Assembly: GCA_033977485.1 (NCBI GenBank)
Contig: CM066998.1
Location: 31,559,501-31,623,500, forward strand
Direction: 5' to 3'
Length of the DNA stretch: 64,000 nucleotides
Source: Hydrangea macrophylla
Taxonomy: Eukaryota; Streptophyta; Magnoliopsida; Cornales; Hydrangeaceae
Shown piece after piece: positions 11,103-23,910 of the stretch. Position 1 is the first letter of the stretch. The number at the start of each line of letters is the position of its first letter. The notes beneath the pieces are model-generated. The model searched no databases and was not told the origin of the DNA. It was given only the letters and a program-made list of their open reading frames with translations. The position numbers were made by a program, and so were the translations under genes.

Positions 11103-11490
11103 TTCTTAAATTTGTTATGTTTCTATTTTAGGCTTTGCAAATACCTGCTTCTTATTTCTCCCTAGAATGGGTTCGGGTTCTTTGCTATTTTTTTCCCCTC
11201 CCTTTAATAGATTTTTTGTCCCTTTTAATAGTTACGTTTGGATACAACATTGTTTTAGCACCATTTCAGGGCTGAGAATTTTAAGCTAGGATATACATTA
11301 TTTTACTCTACTAATTCCTGTTTAAATATTTAATTTTAGTTTTCTATCGCAAAATGTATCTGTAATTTTAGTTTACATAGTGCTAATTAATTTGTTAGTT
11401 TGAGTAATCGATGAATATTCAAAGGTTAGTATAGCTTTATTATGATTGAAGATTTTTTTTTCTTTGGTAAAGATTATTAGTGGAATTGAA

Positions 11491-11493
<3 letters not shown>

Positions 11494-11532
<39 letters not shown>
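11494..11532. repeat. (CT)n microsatellite
   Basis: About 19 CT units in the Helitron, in a probable intron. Confidence 0.9.
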
Positions 11533-11538
<6 letters not shown>

Positions 11539-12912
11539 TAGCAGTATCTATAACTTCTAATTAGAAATTTTTGTTATTCATATGTTTTTTTTTCATATGT
11601 GAAAAAAAAAACATAATTATAGAGACAACATTAGAAAGTCATGGATTAAAGATGCATGTGTGACTGTGAACTTGCCAAGCTTTAGGAAGTTGGGGTCTTA
11701 AAACCCAAGTCATGCTAATAGTAGTGCTAATAGTAGTGGTGTGTTTACTTAGAAAGTCTCCATGATTTTAATTTTCAATCGTTTAAGATGGTTTTAATCT
11801 GTCTTAATAGCTAAGTTGTGTAACATTGAGTGAGTTTTGTCGAAAGGTTAATAGAACTCCCTGATTTCATGCACATGATTTCAAGCTGGCGTTGACCCTG
11901 AGATTTTGGTAATTAAATTTTTTCCCTAAAATTTTTTAATATTTTACATTTAGCCGCCCTGGCCTCAACTTATGTTTGGTCCCTTAAAGGCCCAATTTAG
12001 TACCATCAATTACATATATATTGATATATATATATATATGTATATATAACTCAAAAGCAAAGGCCCTTAACTTTTGAAAATTACACTTTTAGTGTAAGAA
12101 TTTTATGAGTTTTAGAAATAGGCCAATTATACACATTCAGACTAATGGGTTTGGGCACTACCAATGGCTGTGCTTTCAATCAGTTCACTCATCATGCAAA
12201 TGTTTTCATTTTATTTGCACATGTATTTTTTAATTTCCGAAAAAGTTCTATGTTTTTCTCTCTTCAGCAAGTTCATGTGTTCCTAAAAATTGGAAAATAT
12301 TTTTGGTATTCCCCTAACAATTATTTTCATGTTTTTGTTATTTTCCTACTTATTTTTAAAATGCATGCTGTTCTACTTATTTTTCCTATTTATATATATA
12401 TATATATATATTAATGATTTGGACCTTTATTTGCAGGTCCTAAATAATATCATTCAACTTCTTTGGTGAAGTTGTAAATTTAAGTTGCTTTGGAAAGGAT
12501 GTAAAAAAACTGTTTTTTTTTTGTTTTAATATTATCTGGCCAATGTTGACAAAATATTTTTTTTCCCTTTGTTCGGTTAGTGTTAACCACTTCAGCTTTG
12601 AAATGTTTTTTTTTTTGGGGGTTGTATCTGTTATACTAGCCTCTTAGTCAGATTTGGTATGCCTTCAATCATAATCTCGAAAGTGCAACATTTCTTTGGA
12701 AAGGATATAAAAGACAGATATTCGAATGAGTACTTAAACTCATTGGATTTTACTGGATTACCACTATTTAAGTTGGACTTGAAAGTAGGATGCCCAATAA
12801 TGTTTAAGTACTCATTCTTATAATTCACTAAAAATATTATTTTTAATTGTAACTAATTGCTTATTAATTATTATGCTCCCATTCTAAAGATACTCCAGGC
12901 AAGGTCTCTTAG

Positions 12913-13770
12913 ATGGATACAAAAATTAAGAATCTACAATTGCGTGTAATTGTTAATAATTGGGCTTTATCTATAACAATGAACGGGATCATATTGGTAA
13001 AGCTAATATTGAAGGAATGGAAGAGAAAACGAGATGAACAGTAAGTCATAAGTAACAACATTCTAAATTTTTTTGTAATACATTAATAACAAAATATACA
13101 TTCTTAATTTATCATGTGTTTTTCAATTGTAGTAGGCGGATACAGAAGTATTTGCAAACGGCCTTTAAAAACTTGAGCATTTTCAGGATGAAAAGAATGG
13201 ACAATAGTGTGCAGTCTATGCGGTAAACAGTTTTTATTTTTATTTGTTTTCTTTATTTTCTTTTACTATTTCATTATGTCTAATAGAATTTATGACTTTC
13301 AGGCGAAACAAGGATTGTATAAAAAAAAAAAAAAAAGATACGTATGGTATGATTTCTTTGGTAAAAAAAAATATGCATAGTGTGTGTATGCATATTTAAT
13401 TTTATTTTTTACTATCTAATTAACAAATAAAACAATTGATGTTGATAGTTTTATAGGCACTACAATCGCAATATCGTTAAAATATTAAATTCAAAAATTC
13501 AGGTAAGGTTGATTTTTTTCACACAATTTTTTAGTGTTTAATAAATAACATCAACACGTAATGTTTTATAGGAACGCTCTAATTTTTGGGATCGAGGAGC
13601 TGTAATGAATGAATTACGTGAATTCAAGGTGAATGAGAATTCAATCTAAACTAATTGCACGTAACTAAAAAAAATTATATCTACTTTGTTGTGTATGTTT
13701 CTAAATTTAACTTTTGTTCTAATTGTAGGCAAATAGAAGAATTGAGAGAAAATGGCGCACAATAACTTGA
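12913..13770 (+). CDS. Six-exon gene model in the Helitron, basic protein of 133 residues, unrecognised
   Basis: Exons by inspection: 12913-13040, 13133-13222, 13303-13341, 13457-13502, 13572-13628 and 13729-13770 (TGA). Each intron has GT-AG borders (donors CA|GTAAGT, CG|GTAAAC, AC|GTATGG, AG|GTAAGG, AG|GTGAAT; acceptors TTGTAG, TTTCAG, TTATAG, TTATAG, TTGTAG). Exon phases agree at all five joins and the coding length is 402 bp with no internal stop. The product is rich in Lys and Arg (for example KEWKRKRDE near residue 35 and RRIERKW near the end) and has a poly-Lys run encoded by a 16-base A tract in exon 3. A TAG codon lies directly before the ATG and could instead be a splice acceptor from an upstream leader. 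I do not recognise the family. It is probably a captured host gene or gene 3' end; expression is unknown. Confidence 0.45.
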
Positions 13771-15769
13771 TGCAATTAGCTTTTCTTATGTTTATGTCAT
13801 TTTGCAACATTTTTTATTCAATTTATTAAGAATGTCAGAATTTTATGGTTCATGAATATAATGCATGGTTGGATTCCTAAAGAATGAAATTGATCATCCG
13901 AAATAATGAAAAATAATAACTTTTTGTACTATATTCTTTATATTGCTAATGGACATGAATCAATTTGTCGTATTTATATTTGGCATGTGCGACTTTTTTC
14001 CCAGCATTGGAATTTATCATTGGAATTTTTCGGCATAGCCACGTTAGGGTGTTGCTAAAATTCAATAGCATGTGAAGTTGGCTATTGGCACCGCATTCAT
14101 TTTTTATGTTCTAATTACTTCACTATTGTGATATGATATTTTTGTTGTAAGCACACATTTCTTAGCAATTTGAAGTGTTCTACCCACATGTCGTTGACTA
14201 ATGGCTGAATGTATATATAATTTAAATTGTTTAATAGTGGCTTTAACCACGGGCAATATCTAGTCATACAATATCGTTGCACAGAAAATAGACAATGTCA
14301 TCACACATAATTCATATCGGGTTAGAACAGTACTTCCACGCACATTTCAGGACAGGACGGTAGTTTCCTTCAATGTGGTGGCAGTGGCTCCAACCCCGAA
14401 TAAACACAATTGAATACTTACCGGTCGAATATCTGTGGTGAGTCAGCCCTGCATAAAAGTTAGTAGACCCACCATCCTATAATATATAGTTATCACAAAC
14501 CAAGCAAACAAGTCCGTAAACAACATTTCCACATTCTAACTTAAATGTCGCATTCATTATTCCAAACTTATCAGTCTTATAAAATACTCCATTGTCAATA
14601 TTTATTAGCCTTTAATTATCTTTGTGTTCCCTAGGTTCACCACTTGGCCACCCTCCATGGTACAGCCCATACATATATCCCATGTGTGCCCGGACATACT
14701 ACCAACACCCACTCCGTTGCCAGTTTGGTTGGGGTATCAACCAAACTAGGTATACACAACGGACGGCTGGTCAATATGTCAAGACGTCTATACAATATAA
14801 GCTGAGCATAAGGCTTAGGCCAGCTTGGTCACACAGCCAATGGCAAAAAGTACATTCAACAAGTCTTAAGCCAGCTTGATCACGAAGCCACTGGCAAAAG
14901 AGTGCGAGCTACCAAAAACAATAACACAACAACGGGGAGTAGTGAACACTAAGGTCTTTTCCCAGTTTCTTACAATCTACGTTAATTCTCATAAGTATCC
15001 ATTCATGAGGGTTTAATCACGTCATTAACCACTTTGGGAATTTATCATTTATTCCATGTAATATTATTATCCGATTATTCACGATAAGACATTTGTTTTT
15101 TTGCCAAAATTTTATTGATGTCTCTGGCGTAGTATTTTTATAATAATTATTTAATACCACACATAGAATAAGTTGGGGTTTCATAACACATAGCATATAA
15201 AATCGACACTCAACAATACTATTTAAAACAGTCCCAAATAGACCCTTACATTAAACAGTCCCAAAACCAATATGGACTAAAATTATTCCTCATAATAATT
15301 CCGTACAAAGAAACATCTCTAACAATATTCATAAACATAAATTCGAAATTCGGAGTTAACATTCACTGCTACTGTAATATAAATTTTTTTTCCAAACGGT
15401 GCAGAATTGGGAAAAATGCTATTAGACAAAAGTTGTGCAGAATTGCATTTCTAACAGGCTAGTGCGTGCAGAATCACAAAAACTTATGATTTATTATGAA
15501 TTTTTTACTCAAATCTGATCCGTGAAAATCCCAAATCCGAAAATTGAATAATTGCTCAAATGTATATTAAATGCTCATCTATAAATCTCAAATCACAACT
15601 TCAATCATTGTAAAAAAAACCTAAATCTCATAATCCATAACCATACTAATTTAGTATTTTATACATTTAAATTTTCAATCAAACGAGATTGATAACAAGT
15701 TAACTCACCAATTTAGGGCTTCAATGTTGATAATGATTTCGCAAAACAATATTTGGGGTTCCTCTTTTC

Positions 15770-15845
15770 TTCTTCTTCTTCTTCTTCTTCTTCTTCTTCT
15801 CTCTCTCTCTCTCTCTCTCTCTCTGACACACACACACACATACAC
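15770..15845. repeat. Compound microsatellite (TTC)n(TC)n(AC)n in LTR copy 1
   Basis: TTC repeats run into TC repeats and then AC repeats. The same compound tract sits at the same place in the other two LTRs but with different lengths. On the minus strand it is a GT, GA and GAA tract downstream of the likely transcription start. Confidence 0.9.
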
Positions 15846-15913
15846 AAACGTCTGTTCTCTCTTCTTCTCTCTTTTCTCCACTTTTGTTTTTTTTTTTTTT
15901 GTTAATATGGGGG

Positions 15914-15970
15914 CTAGGGTTTTAATATAAGGATATATGTACTACACACATAGTATATACTATATACATA
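15914..15970 (-). promoter_or_regulatory. Possible LTR promoter with telo-box
   Basis: On the minus strand, TA-rich TATATAGTATATACTATG-like sequence (about 15945-15970) is followed by TATTAAAACCCTAGCCCCC. AAACCCTAG (15922-15914) is a telo-box, a motif common just downstream of TATA boxes in plant growth-related promoters. It is conserved at 19952-19960 and 24035-24043. Transcription would run into the GA-rich tract. Confidence 0.35.
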
Positions 15971-16271
15971 CACAACATATACAAATAACTCATATATACA
16001 TATCAAATCCCGTTTTTTGGCTTAAGGCCTCACAAAAAGGCTTTATATGGGCCTGAAAATGCATTCTAAAGGGACAAATGATTAGCCCAATGGGTACCCA
16101 TGACCCCAAGCACTTAATTTAAATGTTAAAAACACAATTCAACACGTTCACGGGCCTATAAGCACTACCCGAAACTAAACTCGTTATTCTACAAAAAAAA
16201 TTATAACTCGGTCATACAATAATCTATCGATTTAATTAAAGCTTGAAATCTCGTCTTATAATAATAGTGAA

Positions 16272-16309
<38 letters not shown>

Positions 16310-16488
16310 GGAGAAATATTACTGGTATCACTAACAATTTAAACTTGCTTACTAGCAATTAAATTTATGGGTTCTCCAAACTTAAAATTTCAAATGTGTG
16401 TGTTACTGAGGCACACCCAACTAATATTTACTAACGACAATTAATTGAATAATTAGTCAAATCACTTAGAAATTTTAGGGTTGCTACA

Positions 16489-17556
16489 TTCTACCCTCCT
16501 TAAAGAAATTTCGTCCCGAAATTTGATGTAATGATAAATACACAAAGCAATCATCAATAAAGTTAAGCACGTAATTTCATACAAAACATGGATTACGTTT
16601 AACTCTCAACTATACGAAACCAAGTATGTCGAGCGACTAATCCAAACAAGAAAACCCTCATCTATATACCTTATTCTTGTATAGTCAATTGTCAAACGTT
16701 AACAAATAATCCAAAACATGTATATTGATGCAAACCATGTGAATACGAACTATGCATGCAACATGCTCACAGTTAATCAAAGATTTAACTATATGCCTAT
16801 GTTGACCTCTTACCTTGTCCCGTACCACTTCTCATTGGGATACCCAATACTTACCACTCAAACCGATAACTTCAAAATCTTCCATAAGCTTGCACTAAGA
16901 ATAAGAATACCCGTCTAGATCCATAAGATGTTATAGACATAAGAATATTGCAGGCTCAATATATACTCTCGAAAAAGTATAGAATTTCCACACGGAGATG
17001 TATGAGAGAGATGCAGTAGTAGAATACCAATCGATAATAACAGCTTCATAATAAGAAATTCAGAGTACCAATAATAATAATGTCCACCAAAAATGGCCAG
17101 CTAAGAATAATACAAAGAATAGAACTCTTGCAAATAATAATAGAAATCCCGATCGTCCGATAGAATAATAATTCACCTGGATGATAATTAGATAACTGCT
17201 CAATAATAATAGCTTGAAGAAGATAATTCGATATCACGCCAGAATTCCACAGCTTGTTCTAAACTCCAACTCCCCGCTACTTCTCCAACATGTCACAGAA
17301 TATGCATGCACTACTATGCGACTCAAAATATAGCAAATGATTTCATCAAATTAACATGTAATGATAAACTCAGAAAGTTATGCAATTAATCGATTGAAAA
17401 TAATTAAATAACATGTAGGCAACACATGGATAATACATATGTACACACAACACAAAACTCAAATAAATCCGCGACCTATAGCTCTGACCAACCTCTAGTC
17501 CACAATCCGAGGATCACCTAGACTCGCTAAGCTAACCATAAGCTCTGATACCAAAC
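16489..17556 (-). mobile_element. Internal region 1 of the LTR array, non-coding
   Basis: 1,068 bp with no gag or pol motif on either strand. At the minus-strand end next to LTR copy 1 lies the polypurine tract AAGGAGGGTAGAA (16501-16489). At the other end lies a primer site matching tRNA-iMet. It has the same length as internal region 2. Confidence 0.85.
17542..17553 (-). other. Primer binding site, tRNA-iMet type
   Basis: Minus strand TGGTATCAGAGC, three bases after the LTR end GTGACA. It is the common plant initiator-methionine tRNA primer site and fixes the element's orientation. Confidence 0.85.
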
Positions 17557-19803
17557 TGTCACACCCCGATTTTTGGATAATCAAATATTTAATCCAGAGC
17601 ATGTATCCAGACTAATATTCAATTTCCAAAACACCGAGAGTGACACCCGGGCTCACACAGGCTAATAAATAATTATTGAAAATAGTATTTTATACTCATT
17701 AAATAAGGACATGTGATTTTGTGTTTAACAAAAAAACTCTTTATTATAAAACTTGAATTCTCAAACATTCATTTTCATTATAAAAGAAATTAAACTCCAT
17801 TCCACATATTATATCCTTTCGATTTACAAAAGAAATATTATGTTCATTTAATAAAACACTCTTAACAGAATTCAGCGGAAAGAAAAATAAATAAGCATAA
17901 AATCTATACATCCATTGCTCAGAACAACTACAACGTTCCCAATACCCAATATATAAAATCCTTATTACAATTATTCACTTGTGGCCCACACTGTCATGAA
18001 TAAAATAAAGTACAACAAAAAAATAAGCACAACTCTAATACTAAACAACACTGCGACAATCTCTTCACCCAAACAAAAGCTCCAAAGAAAATCATCAAAT
18101 ACAAAACCTGCACATACATTCGACTACGTTTCATATAGAAACGTTCTGAATGCATTACGCACCCGGGTCAGTATATAAAATACTGGTATGAACAAACAAA
18201 AAAATTTAAAACGAGTCTTAGGGAACAACGGTGTCCCATAGACTCCCAAAAGTACTCACAAAGTAAAACATAACCACTTTATATCATGCAATATTGTTGC
18301 ACAGAAAATAGACAATGTCATCACACATAATTCATATCGGGTTAGAACAGTAGTTCCACGCACATTTCAGGACAGGACGGTAGTTTCCTTCAATGTGGTG
18401 GCAGTGGCTCCAACCCCGAATAAACACAATTGAATACTTACCGATCGAATATCTATGGTGAGTCAGCCCTGCATAAAAGTTAGTAGACCCACCATCCTGT
18501 AATATATAGTTGTCACAAACCAAGTAAACAAGTCCATAAACAACATTTCCACATTCTAACTTAAACGTCGCATTCATTATTCCAAACTTATCAGTCTTAT
18601 GAAATACTCCATTGTCATTATTTATTAGCCTTTAATTATCTTTGTGTTCCCTATCTTCACCACTTGGCTACCCTCCAGGGTACAGCCCACACATATATCC
18701 CATGTGTGCTCGGACATAGTACCAACACCCACTCCGGTGCCAGTTTGGTTGGGGTATCAACCAAACCAGGTATACACAACGGACGGCTGGTCAATATGTC
18801 AAGACGTCTATACAATATAAGCCGAGCATAAGGCTTAGGCCAGCTTAATCACACAGCCACTGGCAAAAAGTACACTCAACAAGTCTTAAGCCAGCTTGAT
18901 CACGAAGCCACTGGCAAAAGAGTGCGAGCTATCAAAAACAATAACACAACAACGGGGAGTTGTGAACACTAAGGTCTTTTCCCAGTTTCTTACCATCTAC
19001 GTTAATTCTCATAAGTATCCATTCATGAGGGTTTAATCACGTCATTAACCACTTCAGGAATTTATCATTTATTCCATGGAATATCGTTATCCGATTATTC
19101 ACGATAAGGCAATTGTTTTTTTTCCAAAATTCTATTGAAGTCTCTGGCGTAGTATTTTCTTAATAATTATTTAATACCACACATAGAATAAGTTGGGGTT
19201 TCTTAACACATAGCATATAAAATCGAAACTCAACAATACTATTTAAAACAGTCCAAACAGACCCTTACATTAAACAGTCTCAAAACCAATATGGACTAAA
19301 ATTATTCCTCATAATAATTCCGTACAAAGAAACATCTCTAACAATATTCATAAACATAAATTTGAAATTCGGAGTTAACATTCACTGCTACTGTAATATA
19401 AATTTTCTGCCCAAACGGTGCAGAATTAAAAAAAACGCTATTAGACAAAAGTTGTGCAGAATTGCGTTTCCTTTAGGCTTGGGCAGAATCACGAAAACTC
19501 TAACGTATGATTTATTATGAATTTTCTACTCAAATTTGATCCGTGAAAACCCCAAATCCGAAAATTGAATAATTGCTCAAAGTATATTAAATGCTCATCT
19601 ATAAATCTCAAATCACAACTTCAATCATTGTAAAAAAAATCTAAATCTCATAATCCATAATCATACTAATTAAATATTCTATACATTTAAATTTTCAATC
19701 AAACGAGATTGATAACAAGTTAACTCACCAATTTAGGGCTTCAATGTTGATAATGATTTCGCAAAACAATATTTGGGGTTCCTCTTTTCTTCTCTTACTC
19801 TCT

Positions 19804-19889
<86 letters not shown>

Positions 19890-20511
19890 AACGTCTGTTC
19901 TCTCTTTTTCTCTCTTTTCTCCTCTTTTTTTTTTTTTTGTTAATATGGGGGCTAGGGTTTTAATATACGTATATATGTACTACACACATAGTATACTATA
20001 TACATACACAACATATACAAATAAGTCATATATACATATCAAATCCCCTTTTTTGGCTTAAGGCCTCACAAAAAGGCTTTAAATGGGTCCGAAAATGCAT
20101 TCTAAAGGGACAAATGATTAGCCCAATGGGTACCCATGACCCCGGGCACTTAATTTAAATGTTAAAAACACAATTCAACACGTTCACGGGCCTATAAGTG
20201 CTACCCGAAACTAAACTCGTTATTCTACAAAAAAAATTATAACTCGGTCATACAATAATCTATCGCACGATTTAATTAATGCTTGAAATCTCATCTTATA
20301 ATAATAGTGAAATATTAAAAAAAAAAAAAACCGGAGAAATATTACTGGTATTACTAACAATTTAGACTTGCTTACTAGCAATTAAATTTATGGGTTCTCC
20401 AAACTTAAAATTTCAAATGTGTCTGTTATTGAGGCACACCCAACTAATATTTACTAACGACAATTAATTGAATAGTTAGTCAAATCACTTAGAAATTTTA
20501 GGGTTGCTACA
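17557..20511 (-). repeat. LTR copy 2, 2,955 bp
   Basis: Plus-strand start TGTCACACCCCG, end GGTTGCTACA. Uninterrupted, it supplies the empty-site sequence for the Helitron insertion. Compound microsatellite at about 19801-19890, A-run at about 20317-20330. Confidence 0.9.
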
Positions 20512-21579
20512 TTCTACCCTCCTTAAAGGAATTTCGTCCCGAAATTTGATGTAATGATAAATACACAAAGCAGTCATCAATAAACTTAAGCACGTAATTT
20601 CATACAAAACATGGATTACGTTTAACTCTCAACTATACGAAACCAAGTATGTCGAGTGACTAATCCAAACAAGAAAACCCTCATCTATATACCTTATTCT
20701 TGTATAGTCAATTGTCAAACGTTAACAAATAATCAAAAACATGGATATTTATGCAAACCATGTGAATACGAACTATGCATGCAACATGCTCACAGTTAAT
20801 CAAAGATTTAACTATATGTCTATGTTGAACTCTTACCTTGTCCCGTACCACTTCTCATCGGGATACCCAATACTTACCACTCAAACCGATAACTTCAAAA
20901 TCTTCCATAAGCTTGCACTAAGAATAAGAATACCTGTCTAGATCCATAAGATGTTATAGACATAAGAATACTGCAGGCTCAATATATGCTCTCGAAAAAG
21001 TATAGAATTTCCACACGAAGATGTACTAGAGAGATGCAGTAGTAGAATACCAATCGATAATAACAGCTTCATAATAAGAAATCCAGAGTGCCAATAATAA
21101 TAATTTCCACCAAAAATGGCCAGCTAAGAATAATATAAAGAATAGAACTCTTGCAAATAATAATAGAAATCCCGATCGTCCGATAGAATAATAATTCAGC
21201 TGGATGATAATTAGATAACTGTTCAATAATAATAGCTTGAAGAAGATAATTCGATATCACGCCAGAATTCCACAGCTTGTTCTAAACTCCAACTCCCCGC
21301 TACTTCTCCAACATGTCACAAAATATGCATGCACTACTATGCGACTCATAATATAGCAAATGACTTCAACAAATTAACATGTAATGATAAATTTGGAAAG
21401 TTATGCAATTAATCGATTGAAAATAATTAATTAACATGTTGGCAACACATGGATAATACATATGTACACACAACCTGAAACTCAAATAAATCCGCGACCT
21501 ATAGCTCTGACCAACCTCTAGTCCACAATTCGAGGATCACCTAGACTCGCTAAGCTAACCATAAGCTCTGATACCAAAT
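20512..21579 (-). mobile_element. Internal region 2 of the LTR array, non-coding
   Basis: 1,068 bp, nearly identical to internal region 1 by eye. Polypurine tract AAGGAGGGTAGAA at 20524-20512 (minus), primer site TGGTATCAGAGC at 21576-21565 (minus). Confidence 0.85.
21565..21576 (-). other. Primer binding site, tRNA-iMet type
   Basis: Minus strand TGGTATCAGAGC following the LTR copy 3 end GTGACA. Confidence 0.85.
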
Positions 21580-23853
21580 TGTCACACCCCGATTTTTGGA
21601 CAATCAAATATTTAATTCAGAGCATGTATCCAGAATAATATTCAATTTCCAAAACACCGAGAGTGACACCCGGGCTCACACAGGCTAATAAATAATTATT
21701 GAAAATAGTATTTTATACTCATTAAATAAGGACATGTGATTTTGTGTTTAACAAAAAAACTCTTTATTATTAAACTTAAATTCCCAAACATTCATTTTCA
21801 TTATAAAAGAAATTAAACTCCATTCCACATATTATATCCTTTCGATTTACAAAAGAAATATTATGTTCATTTAATAAAACACTCTTAACAGAATTCAGCG
21901 GAAAGAAAAATAAATAAGCATAAAATCTATACATCCATTGGTCAGAGCAACTACAACATTTCCAATACCCAATATATAATCCTTATTACAATTATACACC
22001 TGTGGCCCACACTGTCATAAATAAAATAAAGTACAACAAAAAAATAAGTACAACTCAAATACTAAACAACACTGCGACAATCTCTTCACCCAAACAGAAG
22101 CGCCAAAGAAAATCTCCAAATACTACACCTGCACATACATTGGACTACGTATAGAAATGCCCCGAATGCATTATGCACCCTGGTCAGTATATAAAATACT
22201 GGTATGAGTTAACAAAAAAATATAAAACGAGTCTTAGGGAACAACGGTGTCCCATAGACTCCCAAAAGTACTCACAAAGTAAAATATAACCACCTTATAT
22301 CATACAATATCGTTGCACAGAAAATAGACAATGCCATCACACATAATTCATATCGGGTTAGAACAGTAGTTCCACGCACATTTCAGGACAAGACGGTAGT
22401 TTCCTTCAATGTGGTGGCAGTGGCTCCAACCCCGAATAAACACAATTGAATACTTACCGGTCGAATATCTATGGTGAGTCAACCCTGAATAAAAGTTAGT
22501 AGACCCACCATCCTGTAATATATAGTTATCACAAACCAAGCAAACAAGTTCGTAAACAACATTTCCACATTCTAACTTAAACGTCACATTCATTATTCCA
22601 AACTTATCAGTCTTATGAAATACTCCATTGTCATTATTTATTAGCCTTTAATTATCTTTGTGTTCCCTAGGTTCACCACTTGGCCACCCTCCATGGTACA
22701 GCCCACACATATATCCCATGTGTGCCCGGACATACTACCAACACCAACTCCGGTGCCAGTTTGGTTGGGGTATCAACCAAACCAAGTATACACAACGCAC
22801 GGCTGGTCAATATGTCAAGACGTCTATACATTATAAGTCGAGCATAAGGCTTAGGCCAGCTTGATCCCACAGCCACTGGCAAAAAGTACACTCAACAAGT
22901 CTTAAGCCAGCTTGATCATGAAGCGACTGGAAAAAGAGTGCGAGCTACCAAAAACAATAACACAACAACGGGGAGTAGTGAACATTAAGGTCTTTTCCCA
23001 GTTTCTTACCATCTACGTTAATTCTCATAAGTATCCATTCATGAAGGTTTAATCACGTCATTAACCACTTCGGGAATTTATCATTTATTCCATGGAATAT
23101 CATTATCCGATTATTCACGATAAGAGATTTGTTTTTTTGACAAAATTCTATTGAAGTCTCTGGCGTAGTATTTTCTTAATAATTATTTATTACCACACAT
23201 AAAATAAGTTGGGGTTTCTTAAAATATAGCATATAAAATCGACACTCAACAATACTATTTAAAACAGTCCCAAACAGACCCTTACAATAAACAGTCCCAA
23301 AACCAATATGGACTAAAATTATTCCTCATAATAATTCCGTACAAAGAAACATCTCTAACAATATTCATAAACATAAATTCAAAATTCGGAGTTAACATTC
23401 ACTGCTACTGTAATATAAATTTTCTGACCAAACGGTGCTGAATTGGGAAAAACGTTATTAGACAAAAGTTGTGCAGAATTGCGTTTCTATAGGCTTGGGC
23501 AGAATCACGAAAACTCTAACGTATAATTTATTATGAATTTTCTACTCAAATCTGATCCGTGAAAACCCCAAATCCAAAAATTGAATAATTGCTCAAATGT
23601 ATATTAAATGGTCATCTATAAATCTCAAATCACAACTTCAATCATTGTAAAAAAAACCTAAATCTCATAATCCATAACCATACTAATTTAATATTCTATA
23701 CATTTAAATTTTCAATCAAACGAGATTGATAACAAGTTAACTCACCAATTTAGGACTTCAATGTTGATAATGATTTCGCAAAACAATATTTGGGGTTCCT
23801 CTTTTCTTCTCTTACTCTCTTCTTCTTCTTCTTCTTCTTCTTCTTCTTCTTCT

Positions 23854-23910
<57 letters not shown>

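Larger units (their letters stand above)
9242..14263 (+). mobile_element. Helitron, non-autonomous, 5,022 bp
   Basis: The empty site in LTR copies 2 and 3 reads CTTTATA|TCATG and CCTTATA|TCATAC. Here the left flank ends TTATA, the insert begins TCTATATAATATTGG and ends CACGGGCAATATCTAG, and the host resumes TCATAC. This gives insertion between A and T, no target duplication, a 5' TC end, a 3' CTAG (CTRR) end and a GTGG-loop-CCAC hairpin at 14237-14250, nine bases before CTAG. These are the defining Helitron features. I see no Rep/helicase gene, so it is non-autonomous. It contains a likely captured gene with promoter, a MITE and several CT repeats. Confidence 0.9.
8515..16488 (-). repeat. LTR copy 1, interrupted by the Helitron
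   Basis: About 2.95 kb of LTR after removing 9242-14263. Plus-strand start TGTTACACCCCG, end GGTTGCTACA. It matches LTR copies 2 and 3 almost throughout, with small substitutions and microsatellite length changes. It carries (TTC)n, (TC)n and (AC)n at 15770-15845 and a run of A at about 16277-16308. Confidence 0.9.
14264..16488 (-). repeat. LTR copy 1, part beyond the Helitron
   Basis: Resumes at TCATACAATATCG and is colinear with 18286-20511 and 22302-24590. It ends GGGTTGCTACA at 16488. Confidence 0.9.

Noticed and set aside
17542..17553. Possible tRNA gene fragment (TGGTATCAGAGC), also at 21565, 37587, 50830 and 52555
   Set aside because: These are primer binding sites next to LTR ends or in a pararetrovirus leader. 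No cloverleaf is present.
18332..18577. 81-codon minus-strand frame, also at 22348-22593
   Set aside because: It is shared only because both are LTR copies, and the differences between the two do not favour synonymous sites in any obvious way.
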